From positions 1 through 42,196 of the forward strand of contig WHSL01000024.1 of assembly GCA_009380095.1 (NCBI GenBank): 42,196 bases of DNA, read 5' to 3'. The translations under genes and the position numbers were made by a program. Below the pieces are notes generated by a model. That model worked only from the letters and a program-made list of their open reading frames with translations. It was not told the DNA's origin and did no database searches. This stretch comes from Streptosporangiales bacterium (lineage in GTDB: Bacteria > Actinomycetota > Actinomycetes > Streptosporangiales > Streptosporangiaceae). Shown in pieces: positions 7,435 to 17,046 of the stretch (its first letter is position 1; every line of letters begins with the position of its first letter).

Positions 7435-8163
7435 CTAGGGGGTGCGGCGGGTGTAGCGCAGGAACAGCGCGTCGTCGTCCTCGATCAGGTGGCCGATGCG
7501 CATCGGCAGCGTGTCCGGGATGCTCGGCCCGCTGAGCACCCGTGACGCGCCGCCCGCCACCAGCAACGGGCTGACCGTCAGGCACAGCTCGTCGAGCAGG
7601 CCGGCCGCGGCGACCTGGGCCAGCACCCGCGGGCCGCCCTCGCACAGGATGCGCTCGTGGCCGCGGCGGACGAGCTCGGCCACCGCGTCCTTCATGTCCA
7701 CCCGGTCGGTGCCGGCGACCACGAGGTCGGCGTTGTCCGCGGCGGTGGCGAGCCGGTCCGCGGGCGCCGACGCGGTGGTGATCACGATGGTCCGGGCGTC
7801 GTCCGGCGCCTCGGTGAAGAGCGGGCCGGTCAGGTCGAGGTCCAGGCGGCGGGTGAGGACGGCGAGCGGCGGGGTCCGGGTGCGGCCGGCGCGGAGGTGC
7901 TCCCACACCTCGCGGGGGCGCACCGGGCGGTAGCCCTCCGCCCGTACGGTGCTCGCGCCGACCAGGATGACGTCGGAGAGGCCACGCAGCAGCGCGAGGA
8001 GGCGGCGGTCCGCGGCGGAGGAGAGGCCCTGCGTCACCCCCTTCACCGCGGAGGCGCCGTCGGCGCTGGCCACCATGTTGGCCCGCACGTACGGGCCGCC
8101 GGGGTAGGCGTAGGCGGCCACGAGGTCCACATCGTCCGCGAAGTCCGGCAGCAGTCGTCGCAC
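7435..8163 (-). CDS. RibD C-terminal-type pyrimidine reductase family protein
   Basis: The 242-residue protein matches the dihydrofolate-reductase-like fold of the RibD reductase domain. That domain reduces the ribosyl side chain of the riboflavin precursor with NADPH. Typical pieces are PYVRANMVASADGASAVKG near residue 24, VILVGASTVRAEGY near 66, and ILCEGGPRVLAQVAAAGLLDE near 174. No deaminase domain is present, so it is a stand-alone reductase. Many actinobacterial members have no proven substrate, and no riboflavin gene is nearby. It converges with ligC; the 52 bp between them hold nothing obvious. Upstream lies the palindromic repeat element at 8232. Confidence 0.85.
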   Translation of the reverse strand: MRRLLPDFADDVDLVAAYAYPGGPYVRANMVASADGASAVKGVTQGLSSAADRRLLALLRGLSDVILVGASTVRAEGYRPVRPREVWEHLRAGRTRTPPLAVLTRRLDLDLTGPLFTEAPDDARTIVITTASAPADRLATAADNADLVVAGTDRVDMKDAVAELVRRGHERILCEGGPRVLAQVAAAGLLDELCLTVSPLLVAGGASRVLSGPSIPDTLPMRIGHLIEDDDALFLRYTRRTP

Positions 8164-8231
8164 ACCTGGAGTCTCGCAGAGTCCCCCCGCCCCCGCCGAA
8201 CGGACTCCACCCCACCGCCCCCTCTCCTGGC

Positions 8232-8283
8232 CCCAAGATCAACAAATTGGGGAAAATCCTTCCCCCAATTTGTTGATCTTGGG
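8232..8283. repeat. Palindromic repeat element, short copy
   Basis: Two perfectly complementary 21-base arms (8232-8252 and 8263-8283) surround a 10-base loop AAAATCCTTC. The outer sequence CCCAAGATCAACAAATT and the right-hand AAAATCCTTCCCCCAA recur in the longer element at 39887-39974. It begins one base past the stop of the gene on its right (minus strand). Besides being a repeat it could act as a strong transcription terminator. Confidence 0.85.
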
Positions 8284-8284
8284 A

Positions 8285-9466
8285 TCAGAAGGGGGGTTCG
8301 AGGAGGGCGAAGGTGTCGGAGGCGGGGTGGGCGGGGAGGTCGACGCGGCGGACCTTCCAGTCCCGGGCGCCGCGCGTCCAGATCGCCGCGGCCTCGCCGA
8401 CCTGGGGGAACGAGCCCACCATGACGAGCCGGTTGTCCACCGTCCAGGCGGCGGAGGTGGCCTTGAGGTGCACGGCGAGCGGCATCCGCGGGGTGCGGAT
8501 CCAGCGCGGGTCCACGGTGTCGAGCACCCAGAGGTCGAGTCGCTGCACGTGCTCCCCGCCGGGGACCGGCACCTCCTGGGGCGCGGCGAACTCGGCGAAG
8601 ACGTACCTGTCGCCGTAGTCGGGGACGAGCTCGCCGGGCGCCTCCAGGGCGCTCGGCCAGTGCCACTCGATCATGCCGCCGCGCAGCAGCACCCGGCGGC
8701 CGAACATGTCGAACTGCACCCACGCGTTGTCCGCGTACGCGACCGGGCCGCGCAGCTCCGCCCGGGACGTGCCGTCGTGGTCCAGCAGCATCGCGTCGCT
8801 CGCGCCGTCGGACGGGCCGTCCAGCACGAGGCCGCGTTCGGTGTCCCGGACCAGCCGGATGCCGCAGTCCAGGGTGGCGAGCTCGTGCCGGTCGGGTTCG
8901 CCGCCGTGCACGGTGATCCGGTCGAGGCGGCAGCGGTCGCGTGCGCCGTCGCGGATCACCCAGACGGAGCGGCCGTCCCGGTCCGGCACGGCGGAGCGGC
9001 CGGTGCCGATCCGGCGGGCCTCGTGGTCGGCCCCTCCGACCAGGTAGAGCTCGGCGTCGGGGGAGCAGTCGTCGCAGGGCCGGTCGCTGGAGACGATCGC
9101 CTCGTTCGGGCCGAGCGACGTGACGCTGTTGATCCGGTCGCCGTCACTGGGGATCCCGCGTACGGGGTGCCGCGTCCCGACGTCCAGGTCGATGACCACC
9201 GGCGGGTCGGCCGGTATGAGGACGCGCAGGCCAGTCGGGCCGGCGGCGGGAGCCCCCGCGAGGGTCCGTACGGGCCCGGCCACGGGGGTGACGGCGCCGC
9301 TCGGGGTCGCGGTCGGGGTGGCGGGTAACGGGCCCGGCCCGCCGCCGTCGCCGAGCGAGGCGAACACCAGGCCGGCCGCCACCGCCGTGCCGAGCAGCGC
9401 GAGCACCACCTTGCCGGCACGGCCGAGCGGACGGCGCGGAGGCGATGCCAGGACGTCCTCCGGCAT
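8285..9466 (-). CDS. Membrane-anchored beta-propeller-like protein, unknown
   Basis: The 393-residue product is not a recognised enzyme. It has a short cytoplasmic start, one hydrophobic helix (residues about 20-42, AGKVVLALLGTAVAAGLVFA) and a Pro/Thr/Gly-rich linker. A long extracellular part follows, with repeated beta-type blocks such as DGRSVWVIRDG, RRVLLRGGMIEWHW and NRLVMVGSFPQ, as in TolB/WD40-like propellers. Four cysteines (CDDC, CRLD, DCGI) may form disulphides. The start ATG at 9466 is preceded by GAGGAGA; longer upstream reading frames lack this. It follows glgX by 23 bp on the same strand and is probably co-transcribed, but no functional link is evident. Confidence 0.75.
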   Translation of the reverse strand: MPEDVLASPPRRPLGRAGKVVLALLGTAVAAGLVFASLGDGGGPGPLPATPTATPSGAVTPVAGPVRTLAGAPAAGPTGLRVLIPADPPVVIDLDVGTRHPVRGIPSDGDRINSVTSLGPNEAIVSSDRPCDDCSPDAELYLVGGADHEARRIGTGRSAVPDRDGRSVWVIRDGARDRCRLDRITVHGGEPDRHELATLDCGIRLVRDTERGLVLDGPSDGASDAMLLDHDGTSRAELRGPVAYADNAWVQFDMFGRRVLLRGGMIEWHWPSALEAPGELVPDYGDRYVFAEFAAPQEVPVPGGEHVQRLDLWVLDTVDPRWIRTPRMPLAVHLKATSAAWTVDNRLVMVGSFPQVGEAAAIWTRGARDWKVRRVDLPAHPASDTFALLEPPF

Positions 9467-9489
9467 GGCTTCTCCTCGCGTCCGTCGGG

Positions 9490-11592
<2,103 letters not shown>

Positions 11593-11613
11593 GACGCACC
11601 TCCTCGCGACGAA

Positions 11614-11628
11614 CACACGTGACGTGTG
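11614..11628. promoter_or_regulatory. Inverted repeat upstream of glgX
   Basis: CACACGT-G-ACGTGTG is a perfect 15-bp odd palindrome immediately upstream of the glgX Shine-Dalgarno. It is a candidate operator. A shorter relative, CACACGTGTG, occurs upstream of the whiB gene at 18190. Confidence 0.45.
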
Positions 11629-11712
11629 AGCTTGTACCCACCACCATCACCACACGACCGGGAGTCTACGGGCTGGAACCACCCCGGTATCGCACCGTTA
11701 CGATCCTCGCGG

Positions 11713-12513
11713 TCAGCCGGCCAGCGGAACCGCCGCGGTGGCGGCCGCCTCGTCGTAGCGGCGGAGGACCAGCTCGGCGAGCTCGGGCGCGGCGCCGAGG
11801 ACGGGGGCGACGACGGCCGCCCCGGCCTGCACCGACGCCTCCCTGACCGCCTCGGCGAACAGCCCCGGCCACAGCAGGTACGTGGCCACGGCCACCCGCG
11901 GCGCGCCCTCCGCGAGCAGCCGGGCCACCGCCTCGCCGGGCTTGGGGGAGGCGGCCGACGCGTACGCGACCCGTACGTCCCGCAGCGTCCGGCGCCGCCA
12001 CCGCCGCGCCATCCCGGCGACGACCGCGCCCGCCGACGGGTCGGTGGAGCCGGCCGCGGCCAGCACCACCGAGGTGCCCCGGTCCGTACGGTCCACGCCC
12101 GCCTCGGTGAGCCGCCGGTCCAGCGCGTCGATGAGCAGGTCGTCGGGGCCGAGCGTGGCCCCGTACGCGAGCTCCAGCCGCGGGTGCCGGGCCCGTACCT
12201 CGGTCAGCGCCGCGGGCAGGTCCGTGCCGCTGTGGTAGGCCGCCGTGAGCAGCAGCGGCAGCACCACCGCGGAGCGGTGCCCCCGCTCGGCGAGCGTCGC
12301 CAGAGCCTGGCCGGGCGTGGGCGCCGCGTGGTCGAGGTACGCCGCCACGGCGGCCAGCCCCGGCCGCCGCGCGCGCACCAGGTCCAGCAGGGCCTCGACG
12401 GTACGGGCCGCCCGCGGGTCGCGGCTACCGTGCGCGACCGCGACCAGCGGGACGGGCCCCCGACCCGAAGGGCCCCGATTCACAGGCCCCCGATTCACAG
12501 ATGAATACCGCAT
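11713..12513 (-). CDS. Sirohydrochlorin ferrochelatase-like protein (CbiX/SirB family)
   Basis: CbiX/SirB proteins insert Fe2+ (or Co2+) into sirohydrochlorin; siroheme is the cofactor of the sulfite reductase encoded at the head of this operon. The 266-residue product has two homologous halves. The first opens with VPLVAVAHGSRDPRAA, with the metal-binding His of AHGSRDP; LPLLLTAAYHSGTDLP supplies the second His. The second half has AAAGSTDPSAG and VATYLLWPGLFAEAV, in which the ligands are partly replaced, as is common. The ATG at 12513 lies inside the end of cysH, a 19-bp overlap, so translation is probably coupled. The first 20 residues include a short duplicated stretch (NRGPVNRGP). Confidence 0.85.
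   Translation of the reverse strand: MRYSSVNRGPVNRGPSGRGPVPLVAVAHGSRDPRAARTVEALLDLVRARRPGLAAVAAYLDHAAPTPGQALATLAERGHRSAVVLPLLLTAAYHSGTDLPAALTEVRARHPRLELAYGATLGPDDLLIDALDRRLTEAGVDRTDRGTSVVLAAAGSTDPSAGAVVAGMARRWRRRTLRDVRVAYASAASPKPGEAVARLLAEGAPRVAVATYLLWPGLFAEAVREASVQAGAAVVAPVLGAAPELAELVLRRYDEAAATAAVPLAG
12476..12500. repeat. 15-bp tandem duplication at the cysH/chelatase junction
   Basis: CGATTCACAG occurs at 12476-12485 and again at 12491-12500, separated by GCCCC-type sequence, giving a 15-bp period. The right-hand copy contains the cysH stop codon. Both copies are translated in the chelatase frame as NRGPV and NRGPS. Confidence 0.65.
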
Positions 12514-13187
12514 TCCGTCTTTCCCGTTCCGGCCCACCGGCCGCTACGAGGGTCCTCGCCCGGCGCCACCCGCCGCGTGCACGGGCCACAGCCGATCGAC
12601 GGGTACCCGTCGTACACCAGCGGGTTCACCAGGACCCCGTGCTCCTCGATGTAGGAGTCCACGTCCTCCTGGCTCCACCGCGCGATCGGGTTGACCTTGA
12701 CCTTGTCGCGCTTGGCGTCGTACTCCACGACGCCCGCGTGCCGCCGCTCCTCGGTCTCCTCGCGGCGCAGCCCGCTGATCCAGGCGCCGTACGGCTCCAG
12801 CGCGCGGTTCAGCGGCTCCACCTTGCGCAGGTGGCAGCAGATGTCCGGGTTGCGGCCGAACAGCCGCGGGCCGAGGTCGCGGTCCTGCTCCTCGACGGTA
12901 CGGACCGGCGTGATGTTGATCAGGTTGACCGGGTACACGGCCTCGACCGCGTCCCGGGTGCCGATGGTCTCGGCGAAGTGGTAGCCGGTGTCGATGAACA
13001 CCACGTCGATGCCCGGCCGCACGCGCGAGGCGAGGTGCGGGAGGAGGGCGTCGGTCATTGAGGAGGTGACGCAGATGGCGTCCCCGAACGTGTCGCAGGC
13101 CCAGCGCAGGATCTCTTCGGCGGACGCGTCCTCGAGCTCCCGCGCCGCCGCGTCCACCAGTGGTTCCAGGTCCACCGACACCGTCAT
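12495..13187 (-). CDS. cysH: Assimilatory adenylyl-sulfate (APS) reductase, CysH family
   Basis: The enzyme reduces activated sulfate to sulfite in assimilatory sulfur metabolism. Although the family is called CysH, the 230-residue product has the [4Fe-4S] cysteines that mark use of APS rather than PAPS: Cys117-Cys118 in ICCHLRKVEPL and Cys200-x2-Cys203 in GCGPCTRR. The catalytic cysteine is Cys226 in the C-terminal ECGIHL. VFIDTGYHF and WISGLRREET are the usual substrate-binding blocks. The ATG at 13187 overlaps the stop of the preceding gene as ATGA, with GGGAGCGG upstream. ATP sulfurylase genes (cysD/cysN) are not in the window, so supply of APS must be encoded elsewhere. Confidence 0.92.
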   Translation of the reverse strand: MTVSVDLEPLVDAAARELEDASAEEILRWACDTFGDAICVTSSMTDALLPHLASRVRPGIDVVFIDTGYHFAETIGTRDAVEAVYPVNLINITPVRTVEEQDRDLGPRLFGRNPDICCHLRKVEPLNRALEPYGAWISGLRREETEERRHAGVVEYDAKRDKVKVNPIARWSQEDVDSYIEEHGVLVNPLVYDGYPSIGCGPCTRRVAPGEDPRSGRWAGTGKTECGIHL

Positions 13188-13378
13188 CTGACCGCTCCCC
13201 TCTCGGTCCCGGCGATCGTGCCGAGACCGACGAACTTCAGCCGGAAGGCGCGGAGGCATGCCCGGCATCGCCAGGCCGCCCCCGCACCCGTGCCCCCGCC
13301 CGCCACGTCGGCGGGCAGCGGCTCGAGGTCCTCGTCACCGCAGTACGGGCAGTAGAAGGGCGCCTGACGCTCGCTCAC
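13184..13378 (-). CDS. Small zinc-ribbon protein of the sulfur operon
   Basis: The 64-residue product has one Cys-x2-Cys pair near the start (YCPYCGDEDLEPLP) and a second in the centre (WRCRACLRAFRLKF), as in a zinc ribbon. No enzyme motif is present. Genes like this commonly lie between sulfite reductase and cysH in actinobacteria. A role in electron transfer or assembly has not been shown by anything seen here. The start GTG at 13378 overlaps the stop of the reductase gene (GTGA), and its own stop overlaps cysH (ATGA), so all three are translationally coupled. A longer frame beginning upstream would extend into the reductase gene. Confidence 0.82.
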   Translation of the reverse strand: MSERQAPFYCPYCGDEDLEPLPADVAGGGTGAGAAWRCRACLRAFRLKFVGLGTIAGTERGAVR

Positions 13379-15063
13379 TTCAGGTCCTCCTCGGAAGCCC
13401 GTGCCACCCATTCCGCGAAGACCTCGCCGTGGTCGCGCCGCTCCTGGTAGCGGCGCAGGATCCGCTCGACGAAGTCGGGCAGTTCCTCGGCGGTGGTCTT
13501 CAAGCCGCGGACCTTACGGCCGAATCCTGAGTGCAAGCCGAGACCGCCGCCGAGATGCACCTGATAGCCCTCGACCTGGTTGCCCTCACCGTCGGTGACC
13601 AGCTGTCCCTTCAGCCCGATGTCGGCGACCTGGATGCGGGCGCAGGAGTTGGGGCAGCCGTTGAGGTTGATGGAGATCGGCTCCTCGAAGTCCGGCAGCC
13701 GCTCCTCGAGCTCGTCGATCAGGTCCATCGCGCGCCGCTTGGTCTCGACGATGGCGAGCTTGCAGTACTCGATGCCGGTGCAGGCCATCGTGTGCCGGCG
13801 GAAGACGCCCGGGTTCACCTGCAGCCCGGCCTCCTCCAGCGCGGACACGAGCGAGTCCACCCGGTCCGGCGCCACGTCGAGGATGACCATCTTCTGCTCG
13901 GTGGTGGTACGGATCCGGTCGCTGCCGTGCTCCTCGGCGATGTCCGCGATCCGCGCGAGCAGCTCGCCGGAGACCCGACCTACCATGGGCGCGAAGCCGA
14001 CATAGAAGTTGCCGTCCCGCTGCGGCCGTACGCCGACGTGGTCGCGGCGGCCGTCGGCGGGCAGCGGCGGCTCGGGGCCGTCGGCGAGCGCGTAGCCGAG
14101 GTACTCCTTCTCCAGCACCTCGCGGAACTTCTCCGCACCCCAGTCGTTGACCAGGAACTTCAGCCGCGCCCGGTGCCGCAGCCTCCGGTAGCCGTAGTCG
14201 CGGAAGATGCCGGTCACCCCGGCCCACACGTCGGCGGCCTGCTCGGGCCGTACGAACGCGCCCAGCCGCTTGGCGAACATCGGGTTGGTGGACAGCCCGC
14301 CGCCGACCCAGAGGTCGTACCCGGGGCTGCCGTCCGGGCCGGTCACGCCGACCAGCGCGATGTCGTTGATCTCGTGCACCGTGCAGCCGGCGGCGCAGCC
14401 GCTGAACGCGGACTTGTACTTGCGCGGCAGGTTCGAGAAGACGTCGCTGCCGATGTGCTTGTCGTACACCTCCTGGATCTGCGGCGTGGCGTCGATCACC
14501 TCGTCGGCGTCGATGCCGGCCAGCGGGCAGCCGAGGATCACCCGCGGCACGTCACCACAGGCCTCGGTGCTGGACAGGCCGACGCCCTCCAGCGTCTCCC
14601 AGATCGCCGGCACGTCCTCGATGGCGATCCAGTGCAGCTGGATGTTCTGCCGGTCCGTGATGTCGGCGGTGCCGCGCGCGTACCGGCTGGAGACGTCCGC
14701 CACGGCGCGCAGTTGCTCCAGGCTGAGCTGCCCGCCGTCGATGCGCACGCGCATCATGAAGTAGCTGTCGTCCAGCTCCTCCGGCTCCAGGATGGCGGTC
14801 TTCCCGCCGTCGATCCCGGGCCGGCGCTGCGTGTACAGCCCCCACCAGCGGAACCGGCCGCGCAGGTCGGCGGGGTCGATGGAGTCGAAGCCCCGCTTGG
14901 AGTAGATGTCGATGATCCGCTGCCGGACGTTGAGCCCGTCGTCGTTCTTCTTGTTCTCTTCGTTCTTGTTGAGCGGCTCGCGGTAGCCGAGAGCCCACTG
15001 TCCCTCGCCGCGGCGCGGGCGCGCGCGGCGGGTCTGGGCGGTCTGCGGGGTTGAAGGCGACAT
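13375..15063 (-). CDS. sir: Ferredoxin-dependent sulfite (nitrite) reductase
   Basis: This cytoplasmic siroheme/[4Fe-4S] enzyme reduces sulfite to sulfide with six electrons. The 562-residue product shows the paired alpha-beta halves of the family. Its cluster ligands are Cys428-x5-Cys434 (CTGIEYCKLA) and Cys470-x3-Cys474 (NGCPNSCARIQ). Siroheme-binding arginines are expected in YARGTADITDRQNIQLHW, cited as residues about 131-148. Gene order with APS reductase and the chelatase argues for sulfite rather than nitrite as substrate. The ATG is preceded by CCGGAGGAC. A leader peptide gene lies 157 bp upstream on the same strand, which suggests control of the operon by cysteine or sulfur supply. 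Confidence 0.92.
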   Translation of the reverse strand: MSPSTPQTAQTRRARPRRGEGQWALGYREPLNKNEENKKNDDGLNVRQRIIDIYSKRGFDSIDPADLRGRFRWWGLYTQRRPGIDGGKTAILEPEELDDSYFMMRVRIDGGQLSLEQLRAVADVSSRYARGTADITDRQNIQLHWIAIEDVPAIWETLEGVGLSSTEACGDVPRVILGCPLAGIDADEVIDATPQIQEVYDKHIGSDVFSNLPRKYKSAFSGCAAGCTVHEINDIALVGVTGPDGSPGYDLWVGGGLSTNPMFAKRLGAFVRPEQAADVWAGVTGIFRDYGYRRLRHRARLKFLVNDWGAEKFREVLEKEYLGYALADGPEPPLPADGRRDHVGVRPQRDGNFYVGFAPMVGRVSGELLARIADIAEEHGSDRIRTTTEQKMVILDVAPDRVDSLVSALEEAGLQVNPGVFRRHTMACTGIEYCKLAIVETKRRAMDLIDELEERLPDFEEPISINLNGCPNSCARIQVADIGLKGQLVTDGEGNQVEGYQVHLGGGLGLHSGFGRKVRGLKTTAEELPDFVERILRRYQERRDHGEVFAEWVARASEEDLK

Positions 15064-15183
15064 GGGTCGCGTCCTCCGGATTTGGCTTCCAGTGAGGGAT
15101 CAGCCAGAAATGGGGACGCGTGGCCGCCGGCGGTCAGCCCTGTACGTCGATGGGCAGGGCGGCGGGCACAAACGAACGCGACG

Positions 15184-15202
15184 CCGGCGCACCACGCGCC
15201 GG
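15184..15202 (-). promoter_or_regulatory. Hairpin between the leader peptide and sir
   Basis: CCGGCGC and GCGCCGG form perfect arms around a 5-base loop, 17 bases past the leader-peptide stop in the direction of sir. There is no U-run, so it may be part of a translation-dependent switch rather than a simple terminator. Confidence 0.4.
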
Positions 15203-15219
15203 AAACAGTACGGCCGTGG

Positions 15220-15288
15220 TCAGCGGGCGTCGCGACAGATCGCGGAGCGGACGCGCTGGAAGTCGACGTGACGTCGCACGACGAGCAT
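15220..15288 (-). CDS. Sulfur-operon leader peptide (RRHVD type)
   Basis: A 22-residue open frame begins with ATG at 15288 and contains RRHVDFQRVRSAICR, ending two codons later after DAR. This is the pattern of the short leader peptides (RRHVDL.RV..ALCR) found upstream of actinobacterial sulfate-assimilation and cysteine genes, where translation through a late cysteine codon is thought to sense cysteine supply. The single Cys is residue 18, four residues before the end. It is the only annotated product between the divergent sir and YihY-type genes. No strong ribosome-binding site is seen, so its transcript may be leaderless or start at GTG 15279. Confidence 0.8.
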   Translation of the reverse strand: MLVVRRHVDFQRVRSAICRDAR

Positions 15289-15387
15289 CGGGTCCGCAGG
15301 CATACCACGAGGATGTCATGCGCTCCCCGGGCCTGTCGAGGCGGGGCCGGTTCAGGACGTGTCCGCCGTCCGGAACCTCTAACGTTG

Positions 15388-16329
15388 ATGCTCGTGACCG
15401 CACCCCCCGCGACCCCGGAGGACGGCGGGCTCCCGCGCCCCTCCGGTGTCCTGGGAGTCGCCCGGGCGCTGCTCGTCCGCACCACGCTCGCCGCGTTCCA
15501 GCAGCGCCTCACCGGCCTCGCCGCCGAGGCCGCGTTCTTCACGCTGCTCTCCCTGCCCCCGCTGGTCCTGGGGCTGATCGGCACGCTCGGCTGGTTCCGG
15601 CCGGCGCTCGGCGAGTTCACCGTCGGCGAGATCCGGTTCTGGGTGGTCGAGACCTCGGGCACGGTGCTCACCGACTCGGTGGTGCAACGCGTGGTGGTGC
15701 CGCTGCTGGACGACGTGCTGTCCGGCGGGCGCGCGGCCATCGTCTCGATCGGCTTCGTGATCTCGCTGTGGTCGGGCTCACGCGCGATGAACGTCTACGT
15801 GGACACGATCACGGTGGCGTACGGGCTGGACGGGCTGCGCGGCGTGATACGGACCCGGCTGCTGTCCTTCGCGCTCTACCTGGTCTGGATCGCGCTCGGG
15901 CTGGGGGCCATCCCGCTGCTGGTGGCCGGGCCGACGCTGCTCGTCGACCTGGTGCCGGACCTGGCGAACCCGGTGCGGGTGCTGTACTGGCCGGTGGTCT
16001 CGCTGGTGTCCATCGTGTTCCTCACGCTGCTCTACAGCGCCGCGGTGCCGGTGCGGACGCCGTGGTGGCGGGACCTGCCGGGCGCGGTGCTGGCCCTGGT
16101 GATCTGGATCCTCGGCTCGTTCGCGCTGCGGGTGTATCTCGGCGTCTCGCTGTCCGGGCTGAGCATCTACGGGTCGCTGGCCGCGCCCATCGCGATCCTC
16201 GCCTGGCTGTACGTGACCGCGTTCGCGGTGCTCGCCGGGGCGGGGCTGAACGCGCAGATCGACCTGCTCTGGCCGACGCGGGTCACCGCCGAGGCGCGCC
16301 GTAGGTTGTCCGCGGGCGACCAGGGGTAG
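15388..16329 (+). CDS. YihY/virulence factor BrkB-type inner-membrane protein
   Basis: The 313-residue protein has the family pattern of six hydrophobic helices. The recognisable opening is LAAEAAFFTLLSLPPLVLGLIG (cited by position, residues about 41-62), then GFVISLWSGSRAM near 130 and the C-terminal IAILAWLYVTAFAVLAGAGL. Family members (formerly called ribonuclease BN) are polytopic membrane proteins whose transport or envelope role is unresolved. The ATG at 15388 was chosen because the in-frame extension to 15082 runs across the leader-peptide region of the divergent sulfur operon. GTG at 15394 is a close alternative. There is no clear Shine-Dalgarno. Confidence 0.87.
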   Translation: MLVTAPPATPEDGGLPRPSGVLGVARALLVRTTLAAFQQRLTGLAAEAAFFTLLSLPPLVLGLIGTLGWFRPALGEFTVGEIRFWVVETSGTVLTDSVVQRVVVPLLDDVLSGGRAAIVSIGFVISLWSGSRAMNVYVDTITVAYGLDGLRGVIRTRLLSFALYLVWIALGLGAIPLLVAGPTLLVDLVPDLANPVRVLYWPVVSLVSIVFLTLLYSAAVPVRTPWWRDLPGAVLALVIWILGSFALRVYLGVSLSGLSIYGSLAAPIAILAWLYVTAFAVLAGAGLNAQIDLLWPTRVTAEARRRLSAGDQG

Positions 16330-16383
16330 GTGGGGGGCAGCGGCGGCTCCACGCAGCTGTGACTTCCAGGTAAGGCCGATGCG

Positions 16384-17046
16384 ATGGACACCATCCTGCC
16401 CTTCGCGGACCGGGCGGACGCCGGACGGCGGCTCGCCGTACGGATCGCGGAGCTCGAGCTGAACGACCCGGTGGTGCTCGCGTTGCCGCGCGGCGGGCTG
16501 CCGGTGGCGAAGGAGATCGCGGACCGGCTGGAGGCGCCCCTCGAGGTGCTGGTGACGCGCAAGATCGGCCATCCCGCCCAGCCCGAGCTGGGCGTCGGCG
16601 CGATCGCCGAGGGCGGCGAGGCCACCTACGACGAGCAGCTCCTCGCCCACCTGCGCATCCCCGCCGGCGACCTCGCGGAGGTGGCGGCGCGGGAGCGGGA
16701 GGAACTGCGCCGCCGGGTGGACGCCTACCGCGGTGACCGCCCGCTGCCAGAGGTGACCGGCCGGGACGTGGTGCTCGTGGACGACGGGCTGGCCACCGGC
16801 GGCACCGCGCGCGCCGCGCTGCGCATGCTGGGGGACCGGGAGCCGGCCCGGCTGGTGCTCGCGGTGCCGGTTGGCCCGGCCGACACGGCCGCGGCGCTGC
16901 GCCGGGTCGCCGACGAGGTGGTCATGCTGGCCACGCCGCCGGACTTCCGCGCGGTGGGGCAGTGGTACGAGAAGTTCGACCAGCTCAGCGACGAGGACGT
17001 GCTCGCCGTGCTGGGCCGGCCGGCGGGGGAGGCCGATGCCGGGTGA
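16384..17046 (+). CDS. Phosphoribosyltransferase-domain protein
   Basis: The 220-residue protein carries the PRPP-binding signature VLVDDGLATGGT at residues 130-141 and the PRT fold blocks LALPRGGLPVAKEIA and VTRKIGHPAQPELGVGAIAEGG. Known members with this exact N-terminal block are widespread in actinobacteria and are often linked or fused to a dienelactone-hydrolase-like domain, as with the next gene here. The acceptor base has not been established for the group, so a purine/pyrimidine salvage name is not justified. The ATG has AAGG upstream. The stop overlaps the next start as GTGA. Confidence 0.88.
   Translation: MDTILPFADRADAGRRLAVRIAELELNDPVVLALPRGGLPVAKEIADRLEAPLEVLVTRKIGHPAQPELGVGAIAEGGEATYDEQLLAHLRIPAGDLAEVAAREREELRRRVDAYRGDRPLPEVTGRDVVLVDDGLATGGTARAALRMLGDREPARLVLAVPVGPADTAAALRRVADEVVMLATPPDFRAVGQWYEKFDQLSDEDVLAVLGRPAGEADAG

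Noticed and set aside
13531-15054. Plus-strand frame of 507 codons opposite sulfite reductase
   Set aside because: Antisense to sir, no start site, no domains.
15064-15219. SAM-type riboswitch before sir
   Set aside because: I looked for SAM-I, SAM-II and SAM-IV conserved cores and did not find them; the leader peptide explains the region better.
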